DNA of 64,000 nt from the NCBI RefSeq assembly GCF_036322805.1, contig NZ_AP027272.1, positions 434,001 to 498,000 of the forward strand, given 5' to 3'. A program made the translations under genes and the position numbers. The notes under the pieces were generated by a model. That model did not search any database. It was not told the DNA's origin and worked only from the letters and a program-made list of their open reading frames with translations. Shown here piece by piece: positions 9,006 through 16,871 of this stretch; the stretch's first letter is position 1, and each line of letters starts with the position of its first letter. This DNA is from Planctobacterium marinum (GTDB lineage: Bacteria > Pseudomonadota > Gammaproteobacteria > Enterobacterales > Alteromonadaceae).

Positions 9006-9215
9006 ATGGAAAACGTTAAAGAACAACTGATGGAGCAGTCCAAAGTTGAACTTATCGACTCAGCGCTACTAAAAAATGTAGCTGGTGGTAATTGTGGTGA
9101 GCCTACAGGATGTGACGGAAGTTGCACTGGTGGCTGTAACGACAACTGCTCGGATTGGGTTGAAACCTGTGGCCTGGATGATTGCGCTGACTGGTGCGGT
9201 CGCTGGAGCAACTAG
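9006..9215 (+). CDS. double-glycine, cysteine-rich secreted peptide precursor (RiPP/bacteriocin-like)
   Basis: A 69-residue precursor. The leader (residues 1-28) ends in LLKNVAGG, the double-glycine cleavage site read by C39 peptidases; such an ABC exporter is encoded 4 kb downstream. The 41-residue core has eight Cys (30, 36, 40, 44, 48, 55, 60, 64), mostly 4-6 residues apart, eight acidic residues, one Arg and three Trp. An even Cys count fits disulfides, and the acidic Cys-rich make-up also fits metal binding. AAAGGAAA is the ribosome-binding site. Downstream modification genes suggest a ribosomally made, modified peptide, but the product is not recognised. A hairpin at 9244-9267 separates it from the rest of the operon. 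Confidence 0.85.
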   Translation: MENVKEQLMEQSKVELIDSALLKNVAGGNCGEPTGCDGSCTGGCNDNCSDWVETCGLDDCADWCGRWSN

Positions 9216-9243
9216 GGCTCTGTTAGCTACTTTAAGGAAGCAA

Positions 9244-9270
9244 AGTCAGTAGCGCGCACTGGCTTTTATT
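9244..9270 (+). terminator. possible leaky terminator after the precursor gene
   Basis: The stem AGTCAGT (9244-9250) pairs with ACTGGCT (9258-9264), with one G-T pair and a 7-nt loop, and is followed by TTTTATT. Weak attenuators between a peptide precursor gene and its processing genes are common in such operons and raise precursor mRNA over the rest. Confidence 0.45.
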
Positions 9271-9306
9271 GCTTTATTCATTCAAATATTAGATTTATTT
9301 TTTAGT

Positions 9307-10059
9307 ATGGTTAAAAAATTATTGATTGTAGTTGTTTTGATGTTTTCTTCTGGATTTGCTTTTGCCTGTTCTCATTTGGCAATGGGGATACCCAAAAGTA
9401 GTGATCATTTATTCTGTGGTAAAGGATTTGCCGTGGGATACAACTATCAAAATAGAGCACCTGATTGGGTTTCATATCAACTGCAACTGAAAGACCAATC
9501 ACCCAATGCCTTAAAGGATAAGACTCAAAAAAATTATATCTTTCGCACTAACCAGAACATCCCTCTGGCTTACCAGGCTGAGCCTGAAGAGTTCAACGGT
9601 TCTAACTGGTACATCGCGCAGCTGGCTAACCCCGACACCATAGAGTTTAGTACTCTGGCAAAAGCGCAAACATTTGCCATGTTTGGCGTTGTTCCCGTGA
9701 GATCAGAATCAGCACAGGCACTTTGGCTTAAGTTAAACCAAAAAGAAGTCCATCTGTTTGAAAAACACTCAACCCTTCACGTTGCTTCAGGTGGTATTTA
9801 TCAAACTATTGATGACTATTTCGGCCAGAATGGCATTGCTGTGCCGAGCCACTTGTGGAAAGTGTTCTATCTACCTGCCAGCAATGAGGCGTTCGCATAT
9901 TTGATACCTAATCATCGCGATATTATCAATGATAACTTACAACACTATCAGGTCAGTATTGACGAGATAGAGGAAAAAGCCGATATCAATTTGTTGAAAA
10001 GGTTGGATGACGAAATTGAATATGTGCTCGAGAGTAAAAAAGTTGTATCACTCGATTAA
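9307..10059 (+). CDS. secreted NUC1-fold protein lacking the nuclease active site
   Basis: A 250-residue exported protein (signal peptide 1-20, AFA before Cys21) that follows the DNA/RNA non-specific endonuclease (NUC1) fold. Examples are GFAVGYNYQNRAPDWVSYQL (40-59), the IAVPSHLWKVFYLP segment (177-190), and QVSIDEIEE near 215. The invariant DRGH catalytic motif is absent: the matching stretch reads NGSNWYIAQLANPD (97-110). The Asn that binds Mg2+ in the family motif NxGxW is also replaced (SAQALW, 135-140). It is therefore probably a pseudo-nuclease, perhaps a binding, chaperone or immunity-like partner of the peptide. Its position directly after the precursor gene supports a linked role. 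The fold call is by eye. Confidence 0.72.
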   Translation: MVKKLLIVVVLMFSSGFAFACSHLAMGIPKSSDHLFCGKGFAVGYNYQNRAPDWVSYQLQLKDQSPNALKDKTQKNYIFRTNQNIPLAYQAEPEEFNGSNWYIAQLANPDTIEFSTLAKAQTFAMFGVVPVRSESAQALWLKLNQKEVHLFEKHSTLHVASGGIYQTIDDYFGQNGIAVPSHLWKVFYLPASNEAFAYLIPNHRDIINDNLQHYQVSIDEIEEKADINLLKRLDDEIEYVLESKKVVSLD

Positions 10060-10105
10060 ATAAAGGCGCTGCACGATATTTATTCGTCAATTCAAGGATA
10101 GTGTT

Positions 10106-10792
10106 ATGGATTGGTTTTCAGCTGCCTTAAAAGGAGCCCGGACGCTTCGCGCCCCCTTTTTACATTCGCAGTTAAGCTGTGTTTTACCTGCTGATTTGCA
10201 TCAAGATATGCTGCAATTTTTTCCGCAGCAACAGGATATGTTTTTGGTGGGTAAAGGTGCTCGGGATAAAGGCATCCGACACCATCTGTTTTTGAATGAA
10301 CGTCTTGAGCAACAAATATCAAATCAGAGAGCTGCGGATTTCTGGTTGTCTTTTTGGCATGCAGTTCATCAACAAGCAGCAAATATTAAAAAGCAGGCAA
10401 TTCAGTATTTTGAGCACTGGCAGTTGTTTCCTGGTATTCACCCGTCAGAGATAAAACTGGGAGTGCGATTGGTCGATGAGAGTCTGCCTTACACCATGGC
10501 GCCGCATATTGATCAGGCCTTTAAGCTCGCAGTAATGGTTGTTTATCTACACAGTGATGAGTTGATGTTTTCACAAGGCACTCAACTTTATAACAAGCAA
10601 GAGAACGATTCGCTTTCGGCTGTCTCAGCCCTGCCTTTTGAGCCCAATGCGGGCGTTTTTATGCCGAGAGTTCGAAACTCATGGCACGGCGGGCATTGGT
10701 CCGGATATGGGCATCGGAAAACACTTCATTTTTATTTTTTTAAAGCACAGGGAGAAGGGCAACAACAGCACATTTCTCCCGTTTATTTTTAG
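10106..10792 (+). CDS. 2OG-Fe(II) oxygenase-like enzyme
   Basis: A 228-residue cytoplasmic protein with the iron-binding pattern of 2-oxoglutarate/Fe(II) dioxygenases: HID (H134, D136), a distal His in NSWHGG (H194) and an Arg ten residues later (R204, in GHRKTLHFYFF) placed to bind 2-oxoglutarate. The order and spacing match the double-stranded beta-helix fold. In this operon the most likely task is oxidation of precursor side chains (hydroxylation or desaturation), which is inference. The first 120 residues were not matched to anything. ATG start with AAGGATAG upstream. Confidence 0.7.
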   Translation: MDWFSAALKGARTLRAPFLHSQLSCVLPADLHQDMLQFFPQQQDMFLVGKGARDKGIRHHLFLNERLEQQISNQRAADFWLSFWHAVHQQAANIKKQAIQYFEHWQLFPGIHPSEIKLGVRLVDESLPYTMAPHIDQAFKLAVMVVYLHSDELMFSQGTQLYNKQENDSLSAVSALPFEPNAGVFMPRVRNSWHGGHWSGYGHRKTLHFYFFKAQGEGQQQHISPVYF

Positions 10793-10815
10793 TGGTTAAC
10801 GCGCAGAGGTAAACA

Positions 10816-11316
10816 ATGCAAGTCAATGCATCAGCACGAAAAGTACAGGACTTAAAGCCATTTCCAGATTTGCAAGAGGTCCTGCAATATGAAAATCAAA
10901 ATGTTGTAGATGGCCTGCGAAAGGCGCTAGATATAACGCAAGAAACGGCACAAGAATTATTCAAAGAAGGCGTAAAATGGCTTTGGTACTGCTGCCACCC
11001 GGACACCAAAAATTCGCGTAATATTGACAATGCCATGTTGATCATCGACGAGGTCTGGCACACCTTCATACTTTACACCGGGGACTATTTTAGTTTTTGT
11101 CATCGTTATTTCGGACGCTACATTCACCACGCACCAACCACAGCAGCTGAAGCGGCCAAACAACGCGCTGAATCAAAAAAAGACCGTATGTTGCGCAAGC
11201 GCAAACAATACGAATTGATTTTTGACATCTTAGGTAAGGAAACATTTATCCGTTGGTATCACGAGTACCCGGAAATCTACTCGCGCGAAAACATACTGGC
11301 GCTGCGCAGAAAGTAA
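10816..11316 (+). CDS. glycine-rich-domain-containing (GRDP)-like protein
   Basis: A 166-residue cytoplasmic protein with the signature of the GRDP-like family: IDEVWHTFILYTGDYFSFC (77-95) followed by FGRYIHHAP (99-107). Conserved W81, H82, H104 and H105 could form a metal site. The family's biochemical role is not established. The C-terminal third is Lys/Arg-rich and helical. It lies 23 bp after the oxygenase gene and 2 bp before the nucleotidyltransferase gene, so it is firmly in the operon. Its occurrence in a peptide-modification cluster is notable. Confidence 0.68.
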   Translation: MQVNASARKVQDLKPFPDLQEVLQYENQNVVDGLRKALDITQETAQELFKEGVKWLWYCCHPDTKNSRNIDNAMLIIDEVWHTFILYTGDYFSFCHRYFGRYIHHAPTTAAEAAKQRAESKKDRMLRKRKQYELIFDILGKETFIRWYHEYPEIYSRENILALRRK

Positions 11317-11318
11317 TT

Positions 11319-12074
11319 ATGTCATTGAGTAGCAGTACTATTCTGGCGCACCCGGATCTGGTGAATGCGGAAGCGGTTTTAGGTCTTGGTAGCTTTTTTG
11401 AGGGACGTCATGGGGAAACCAGTGACGTTGATTTGATTGCCATAATGCCTACGCAAAATGTCGTCAAGAAAATCCTTCCTTATCACGCGCATTCACTGGA
11501 TGTCACGATATGCTCGCTGCCCTATTTTATCTTTACTTTCGCTAAATCTGAAGGTGCGGCACATTGGCGTGAAAGTTTGCATGAGGCGGTGATCTTGAAA
11601 GACGATACCGGGAGTCTTGAGCAATGCCTTGAGTGGATTAAAACCCAATGGCAAGAACAGCGTTTTTGGACCACTGATGCTCATATTTGCGCCACTAAAG
11701 CCAGGCTAATGAATCTCGAGCGAAAATTAGCTAACACGGCAGTTGAGGAGCAGCTGCAAATGTTGCATTACATGAGTGAGTGGACACAATGCGCTTATCA
11801 ACTAATGTGTTTGAAACAAAAGGTTTTACCGGCTTATAACCCAAGACTAATCACACAACATCTAAATCGGGAATTCCCCGAGCTCGCTCAGAAGATAAAT
11901 ACCTTAGCCGAGGCCTCACACAGCGAAAAACAGGTACTCATCGCCGCGACAACTCAGGAGGTTTTAGCTGAGAGCTTCCCTCGAATCAATGCCGAAGGCA
12001 TCGTGTTTCGCAAACCTATCTCTAATATGCGCTTAAAAGGATTGGTTCCCGATGAACTTGCAAACCTTATTTAG
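11319..12074 (+). CDS. DNA polymerase beta-fold nucleotidyltransferase (first of two)
   Basis: A 251-residue protein with a minimal nucleotidyltransferase domain: LGLGSFFEGRHGETSDVDL holds the Gly-Ser pair (24-25) and the two metal-binding Asp (D36, D38). A third acid is D61 in HSLDVTI. All catalytic residues are present, so it should transfer a nucleotide (for example AMP) from an NTP. The C-terminal half is helical, like substrate domains of this superfamily. The acceptor is unknown; the precursor peptide is the obvious candidate in this operon. The ATG at 11319 directly follows the preceding stop. It overlaps the HlyD gene by 23 bp. Confidence 0.75.
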   Translation: MSLSSSTILAHPDLVNAEAVLGLGSFFEGRHGETSDVDLIAIMPTQNVVKKILPYHAHSLDVTICSLPYFIFTFAKSEGAAHWRESLHEAVILKDDTGSLEQCLEWIKTQWQEQRFWTTDAHICATKARLMNLERKLANTAVEEQLQMLHYMSEWTQCAYQLMCLKQKVLPAYNPRLITQHLNREFPELAQKINTLAEASHSEKQVLIAATTQEVLAESFPRINAEGIVFRKPISNMRLKGLVPDELANLI

Positions 12075-13302
12075 AAAAGAAGCGCTGGAGCATAATCACA
12101 ATAGGTTAAATGGCTCGGTGGTGCTCAATACGCCGCCTTCCTACAATTTACTACTGACCTTTTTTAGCGTGATTGCTATCGCGAGTTTATTGTTCATCGC
12201 CATTGCACAGTTCAAAGATCAAAAAACCGTCACCGGCTATCTGGTTTACGATCAAGCCGTCGTAAAGATATATCCCACTTCGGATGCGATTATCAAAACA
12301 CTATTAGTGAATGAAGGCGATGCAGTGAGTGTCGGTCAGCCGCTAGCGATAATACGCCGTAATTCGCACCGACTTGATGGTTCTTCCAACGACGAACAGT
12401 TGAAACAGGAATTGGAAAAGCAGCTTGCCTCACTGCAACTTTCTAAAAGTGATGCCATCGAGGATATAGATTTGCGCACCGCGTCACTGCAGAAAGAAGC
12501 CGAGAGCCTTGTGGCTAAAATTGAAAATCTGAATCAGAAAATCACAATCATTGAACAGCGTATTGCATTGTCTGAGGCAACACTTGCCAGTCAAAAATCA
12601 CTGGCAACGGTGGGCGGCGTATCTGAGCTGGATATTGCGCAATCCAAGGCAGAATATTTGCGTTTACAGGAATCACACCTGGAACAGCTCAATACCCTAC
12701 TGGGACTTAAAAATTCGCAACAGCAAAATGAACAACAGCGTAAGAATTTACCTCTGGAGAAGCGCAAACTACTACTGGATATTGACACCGAAGTTTCTGC
12801 GCTGACTCGCAGTTTACTCTCTATGTCCGACGAAATTGAGTACGAAGTTCAGGCAAGAAATGCCGGCATAGTTAGTAACATCGTGGCCAAAGAAGGCGAG
12901 TTTGTCAGTAATCAATTTCCCCTTTTAACGATTACCCCAGCAAACAGTGAGCTGCTTGCTGAATTACTTGTACCCTCGCGCGCTATCGCTTTTATCGAAG
13001 AAGGCCAGGATGTGTACATCCGGTTTGATGCTTTTCCAAACCAGATATATGGCGATGTCGAAGGCCAGGTGAGCGAAATATCTCAAAGTGTGCTTCGGCC
13101 CGACGAGTGGAGCAACCCGTTGAATATTGCCGAGCCGGTATATCGCGTTAGAGCCTCACTTGCAGAGCAGCAAATGGTTGGCAAGGGACGTGCTGTGCCG
13201 CTGAAAAGCGGCTTGAGATTGCAGGCTGATATTGTCATGGAGCAGCAGACATTCCTGATGTACCTGCTCAGCCCGTTGCTCGAATTAAAGAATAGCCTGT
13301 AG
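12052..13302 (+). CDS. HlyD-family membrane fusion protein
   Basis: A 416-residue periplasmic adaptor for type I / peptide export. There is a short cytoplasmic tail, one transmembrane helix (about 32-52) and a lipoyl-like half-motif (IIKTLLVNEGDAVSVGQPLAI). A long coiled-coil hairpin rich in Leu, Gln and Lys (about 120-265) is followed by the second lipoyl half (AGIVSNIVAKEGEFVSN) and beta-barrel. It couples the adjacent C39 exporter to an outer-membrane channel; no TolC-like gene is in the window, so a housekeeping TolC is probably used. It overlaps the upstream nucleotidyltransferase gene and lies 15 bp before the exporter gene. Confidence 0.9.
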   Translation: MNLQTLFRKEALEHNHNRLNGSVVLNTPPSYNLLLTFFSVIAIASLLFIAIAQFKDQKTVTGYLVYDQAVVKIYPTSDAIIKTLLVNEGDAVSVGQPLAIIRRNSHRLDGSSNDEQLKQELEKQLASLQLSKSDAIEDIDLRTASLQKEAESLVAKIENLNQKITIIEQRIALSEATLASQKSLATVGGVSELDIAQSKAEYLRLQESHLEQLNTLLGLKNSQQQNEQQRKNLPLEKRKLLLDIDTEVSALTRSLLSMSDEIEYEVQARNAGIVSNIVAKEGEFVSNQFPLLTITPANSELLAELLVPSRAIAFIEEGQDVYIRFDAFPNQIYGDVEGQVSEISQSVLRPDEWSNPLNIAEPVYRVRASLAEQQMVGKGRAVPLKSGLRLQADIVMEQQTFLMYLLSPLLELKNSL

Positions 13303-13317
13303 GGAAACAACGACAAA

Positions 13318-15426
13318 ATGAATAAGCTACCTGTTTATCTCCAGTCTGAAATAGCTGAATGCGGTCTGGTTTGTGTCGCCATGATGTTGTCTTATCACGG
13401 CAGCCATCAGAATCTGGTCAGTTTACGGCGCAGACATCAGGTTTCCTCGCAGGGCTTGACATTGGATAATCTCGTGGATATTGCCCATGTTAACGGTCTT
13501 GTGGCGCGCCCTCTGAAAGTTGAAATCGACGCCATTAAGCACATCAACTTACCCTGTGTTTTGCACTGGAATATGAATCATTTTGTGGTGCTGAAAAAAG
13601 TCACAGCGAAACATGTTGTGATACACGATCCCGGGCAGGGAGTGCGTCATATCTCCTTATCTGAGTTTGGAAAATCTTTTACCGGCGTCGCGCTAGAGCT
13701 GTTTCCCGGTGAGAGCTTTGTGAAAAAAGAAGTGAAAGAGATCTTTTCCATCAGGCAGCTTTGGCAGCAAATCACGGGGCTAAAACGCAATTTGGCAAAA
13801 GTGTTTGGGTTGTCCTTGTTTCTGCAACTTTTTACCTTGCTCGCGCCCTATTATTTGCAGGTGGGAATAGATCGTATTATACCAACCCACGACAGCAGTT
13901 TACTGATCGTCATAGCATTTGCATTTGGCCTTGTATTGGTATTTCAACAGATTGCCACGCTACTGCGATCATTTGTCATTTTTCACCTGGGATCACTATT
14001 CAGTATTCAGGTGTCGGGTAGCCTTTTTAAACATCTCTTGAGTTTGCCCTTGAGCTTTTTTGAAAAGCGCGATGTTGGCGACATCGTGACCCGTTTTGAT
14101 TCCTTAAACAAAGTCAGAGACTTTCTAACATCCAGCCTGATTACGCTTATTATTGATGCTCTGATGGCGCTCACCCTGGTGATTGCCATGTTTTACTATC
14201 ACGCCGGGATTACTGCACTGGTGCTGTTTTTTGTTGCGATTTACGCCGCAGTCAGGGTGATTGCCTTTAAGCGCTTTAGACAATTGAACGAACAAGAAAT
14301 CAAAGACAGAGCGAGAGAACGCAGCAATTTTATTGAGAGTATTCAGGGTATTCAGACCATCATGGGCTTCGATGGGCAGAGCAGGGCATCTTCGCAATGG
14401 ATGAATTTCAATTCCGAGTACGTTAACAGCAACTTAAAAGTGAAGAAAACCAGAGAATGGTATCGATTAATCAATGGCCTGAATTTTGGTGTGGAGAATA
14501 TCCTGGTGGTTTACCTGTTTATTCTAAGCGTTATTGCCGGTCAGGCGACAATCGGTATGTTAGTGGCTTATTTAGCGTACAAACGTATTTTTATCAGCCG
14601 TATCAGCTCGTTGATTGACAAATTAATGGAATTTAAAATGTTGCGTCTACATCTTGAACGAGTCTCAGATATTGCACTCACGGAGCCTGTTCGGGAGCCA
14701 GCTACGCCCAAACCCCCAAAATTTAAGGGCGACATCGAACTAAAAGACGTCAGCTACCAATACGACGAGTTTTCCGACCCTGTTTTCAGCAATCTCAATC
14801 TCAGTGTTCAACGCGGTGAATATATTGCAATTACCGGTTTGTCGGGCAGTGGTAAATCTACCTTAGTGAAAATACTGTTGGGTTTGCTTGAACCGAGTAA
14901 GGGAACTCTGTCGGTGGATGGTGTCGATCTGCGCCGCTACGGCGCGAAGAATTACCGAGAGCATGTGGCGAGTGTGATGCAGGATGATCGTTTGTATGCC
15001 GGCTCTATCCTCGAAAATATTACTTTTTTCGATGCCACACCAGATGTGAAAAAGGCGATAGAGTGTGCCCAAATTGCCCATGCTCATCGCATGATTTTGA
15101 GTAAGCCAATGGGCTACAACAGCCTGCTCAGTCATCAAGGTGGAGGACTCTCAGGTGGAGAAAAGCAGCGTATTTTGTTGGCGCGAGCCTTGTACAAAAA
15201 TCCGGTTATTCTCATTATGGATGAAGCGACCAGCAACCTGGATCTGCGGGTGGAACGCTCTATTGGTGAAGCAATATGTAAGTTGCAAATAACGCGTATT
15301 GTAATCGCTCACAGACCGCAAACCATTCAGAGTGCGGATCGCATATTTCGGTTAACTTCCGAGACATTATTGGATGTTACTGAAAAACATAAAATCACCC
15401 AGATAGCACCGGCCCAAAACGCATGA
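13318..15426 (+). CDS. C39-peptidase-containing ABC exporter (PCAT)
   Basis: A 702-residue bifunctional protein that cuts double-glycine leaders and exports the core peptide. The N-terminal C39 cysteine protease is intact: Q9, catalytic C15 in SEIAECGLVCVAMM, H88 in NMNHF and D104 in HDPGQG. A transmembrane domain spans about 160-430. The ATPase has Walker A GLSGSGKST (507-515), signature LSGGEKQ (612-618), Walker B LIMDEATSNLD (D636, E637) and an H-loop IAHRP. This is the bacteriocin/microcin exporter type. The 8-Cys double-glycine precursor at 9006 is the evident substrate. Its stop overlaps the next start (ATGA). Confidence 0.95.
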   Translation: MNKLPVYLQSEIAECGLVCVAMMLSYHGSHQNLVSLRRRHQVSSQGLTLDNLVDIAHVNGLVARPLKVEIDAIKHINLPCVLHWNMNHFVVLKKVTAKHVVIHDPGQGVRHISLSEFGKSFTGVALELFPGESFVKKEVKEIFSIRQLWQQITGLKRNLAKVFGLSLFLQLFTLLAPYYLQVGIDRIIPTHDSSLLIVIAFAFGLVLVFQQIATLLRSFVIFHLGSLFSIQVSGSLFKHLLSLPLSFFEKRDVGDIVTRFDSLNKVRDFLTSSLITLIIDALMALTLVIAMFYYHAGITALVLFFVAIYAAVRVIAFKRFRQLNEQEIKDRARERSNFIESIQGIQTIMGFDGQSRASSQWMNFNSEYVNSNLKVKKTREWYRLINGLNFGVENILVVYLFILSVIAGQATIGMLVAYLAYKRIFISRISSLIDKLMEFKMLRLHLERVSDIALTEPVREPATPKPPKFKGDIELKDVSYQYDEFSDPVFSNLNLSVQRGEYIAITGLSGSGKSTLVKILLGLLEPSKGTLSVDGVDLRRYGAKNYREHVASVMQDDRLYAGSILENITFFDATPDVKKAIECAQIAHAHRMILSKPMGYNSLLSHQGGGLSGGEKQRILLARALYKNPVILIMDEATSNLDLRVERSIGEAICKLQITRIVIAHRPQTIQSADRIFRLTSETLLDVTEKHKITQIAPAQNA

Positions 15427-16148
15427 TCCAGTTAACCAATTCAGACATTGCACTGCCAGATAGCGAGTCGGCACTGGACTCATTGCAAGAGATCGTAGAA
15501 CGGCTTGCAAGCCAGACCCCGGTGCAATGTGTTATCGGCTATGGCTCTTATTTTAGCGGAACTGCCCAACCGCACAGCGATGTAGATGTGTTGCTTTTGT
15601 CTAAATCGCATGCCTATGAAAAACATCTCATTCAACGACAGCGTACTTTTGAGCTTGTTCATATTGGTATTCGCCGGTTCAGGACAATGTTGCAAAAAGG
15701 ACATGTCTGTTACGTGCCTGCAATGCTTGAAGCTAAGGTGTTATACGATGCGCCAGACCTGACTACTGAGCTATTAAGCCTCGCCAGGGCTCGTTATCAG
15801 TCTGGTCCTGCAGCACAACATGATCCGGGTTTTGCAACGCGGTTAAAGTCCAGAATCAATACTCTTTATCAGGACATGCAAGACAGTCTGGAAAATGCTG
15901 CCACATTCCAGTTGCTTCACGCTCAGCTTATTAGTGGGTTTTATACTTATCTTTGTGCGATGAACAGAGCGTGGGGAAGGTCGGAGAAAAAAATGTTGCA
16001 ACACATTGCGGAGATATCACCCGCATCGGAGCAACTGATCATGGCGAGTCTTAGCAAAAGTGCAACAGACGAAAAACTTGCTCATGTAAGCAGGTTGCTC
16101 AAAGAGCATGAGGTTTTGATGGGCAACGAGGTTATTAATTATGCCTAG
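15423..16148 (+). CDS. DNA polymerase beta-fold nucleotidyltransferase (second of two)
   Basis: A 241-residue protein with the same fold as the one at 11319: VIGYGSYFSGTAQPHSDVDVL gives the Gly-Ser pair (41-42) and metal Asp residues D53 and D55. The third acid appears to be Glu (E77, FELVHI) instead of Asp, so activity may be altered. The helical C-terminal half differs from the first copy. Two divergent nucleotidyltransferases flanking one export pair suggest two sequential or heteromeric transfer steps, or an enzyme plus a regulator. It is translationally coupled to the exporter by an ATGA overlap. Confidence 0.75.
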   Translation: MIQLTNSDIALPDSESALDSLQEIVERLASQTPVQCVIGYGSYFSGTAQPHSDVDVLLLSKSHAYEKHLIQRQRTFELVHIGIRRFRTMLQKGHVCYVPAMLEAKVLYDAPDLTTELLSLARARYQSGPAAQHDPGFATRLKSRINTLYQDMQDSLENAATFQLLHAQLISGFYTYLCAMNRAWGRSEKKMLQHIAEISPASEQLIMASLSKSATDEKLAHVSRLLKEHEVLMGNEVINYA

Positions 16149-16237
16149 TTGCGCCTTAATGCCAACATTTACCATGGCGCAAATTCTAACAAGCAACAGT
16201 GTTAGCGCACTGGCTTATATCGGATGAGGCCATAAGT

Positions 16238-16828
16238 ATGAAGGCGATGACGAATGACTATTACCAAAAGCGCATTCAAAAAGGCCACAGCAAAATAGTG
16301 GAAGCTGCTATTGTGCACAACCATTCGCAGTATTCTGTGGCGATTGATTGTGGCTGCGGTGTCGGCAATGATGCTCGTTACTTGCAGGAAAAAGGCTATG
16401 AAGTCCACGCCTTTGACAAAGACGAACGCGCCATTGCACTTTGTCGCGAAAACGCTCCCGTAACGGATAAACTACATTGGTATCAGGCCAGTTTTGAGGA
16501 CTTTGCCTACCCGAAAGCAGGGCTTGTCATTGCTAATTCAGCCTTGTTTTTTTGTAGGGAATCGCATTTTTATAGCGTATGGCATCGCATAGAGGATGCG
16601 CTTGAGCCGGGGGGTGTGTTTTGTGGTGACTTTCTCGGTGTTGACGACGATAGCAATCATGCTAAAAACAAAACCTCTACTAAATTTTTCACCAAGGCTC
16701 AACTGCAGCAATTATTTACTGGGTTTGACGTGATAGGGATAAAAGAGCGCAACGGCCTCTATCCCACTATGACAGGACGTGAAAAACACTGGCATGCGTT
16801 TTCTGTTATCGCTCGCAAGCCATTCTGA
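16238..16828 (+). CDS. class I SAM-dependent methyltransferase
   Basis: A 196-residue methyltransferase of the TehB-like class: motif I DCGCGVGND (37-45), an acidic strand-2 end (VHAFDKDERAI), and a post-I region LVIANSALFFC, with GGVFCGDFLG later. The substrate is not predictable; methylation of the peptide product is inferred from its place at the end of the operon. The ATG at 16238, with GGATGAGG 8 bp upstream, was chosen over an in-frame GTG at 16199. The terminator at 16844 follows directly, so this is the last gene of the transcript. Confidence 0.8.
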   Translation: MKAMTNDYYQKRIQKGHSKIVEAAIVHNHSQYSVAIDCGCGVGNDARYLQEKGYEVHAFDKDERAIALCRENAPVTDKLHWYQASFEDFAYPKAGLVIANSALFFCRESHFYSVWHRIEDALEPGGVFCGDFLGVDDDSNHAKNKTSTKFFTKAQLQQLFTGFDVIGIKERNGLYPTMTGREKHWHAFSVIARKPF

Positions 16829-16843
16829 CTATGAAGGTGGGAT

Positions 16844-16869
16844 ATGGGCACAGTGCGTGCCCATTTTTT
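16844..16869 (+). terminator. rho-independent terminator of the peptide operon
   Basis: ATGGGCAC (16844-16851) pairs perfectly with GTGCCCAT (16857-16864) across a 5-nt loop and is followed by six T (16864-16869). It ends the operon 15 bp after the methyltransferase stop and lies just beyond the stop of the convergent receptor gene. Confidence 0.85.
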
Positions 16870-16871
16870 GG

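Noticed and set aside
8933-9211. A 92-residue minus-strand open frame covering the Cys-rich peptide gene
   Set aside because: Composition is Ser/Gln/Pro-rich in the way expected for the antisense of Cys/Gly/Asp codons, and it has no ribosome-binding site. The plus-strand peptide has a leader, a GG site and operon context.
9307-10059. An active DNA/RNA endonuclease or nuclease toxin
   Set aside because: The fold matches, but the DRGH motif and the metal-binding Asn are both missing.
9006-16828. Methanobactin, lanthipeptide, lasso or thiopeptide cluster
   Set aside because: No MbnB/DUF692, LanB/C/M, YcaO, radical SAM, asparagine-synthetase-like or transglutaminase-like gene is present.
9006-16828. 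A toxin-antitoxin pair built on the two nucleotidyltransferases (MNT/HEPN type)
   Set aside because: They are 240-251 aa with their own helical domains, lie apart, and are coupled to exporter genes; no adjacent small HEPN gene was seen.
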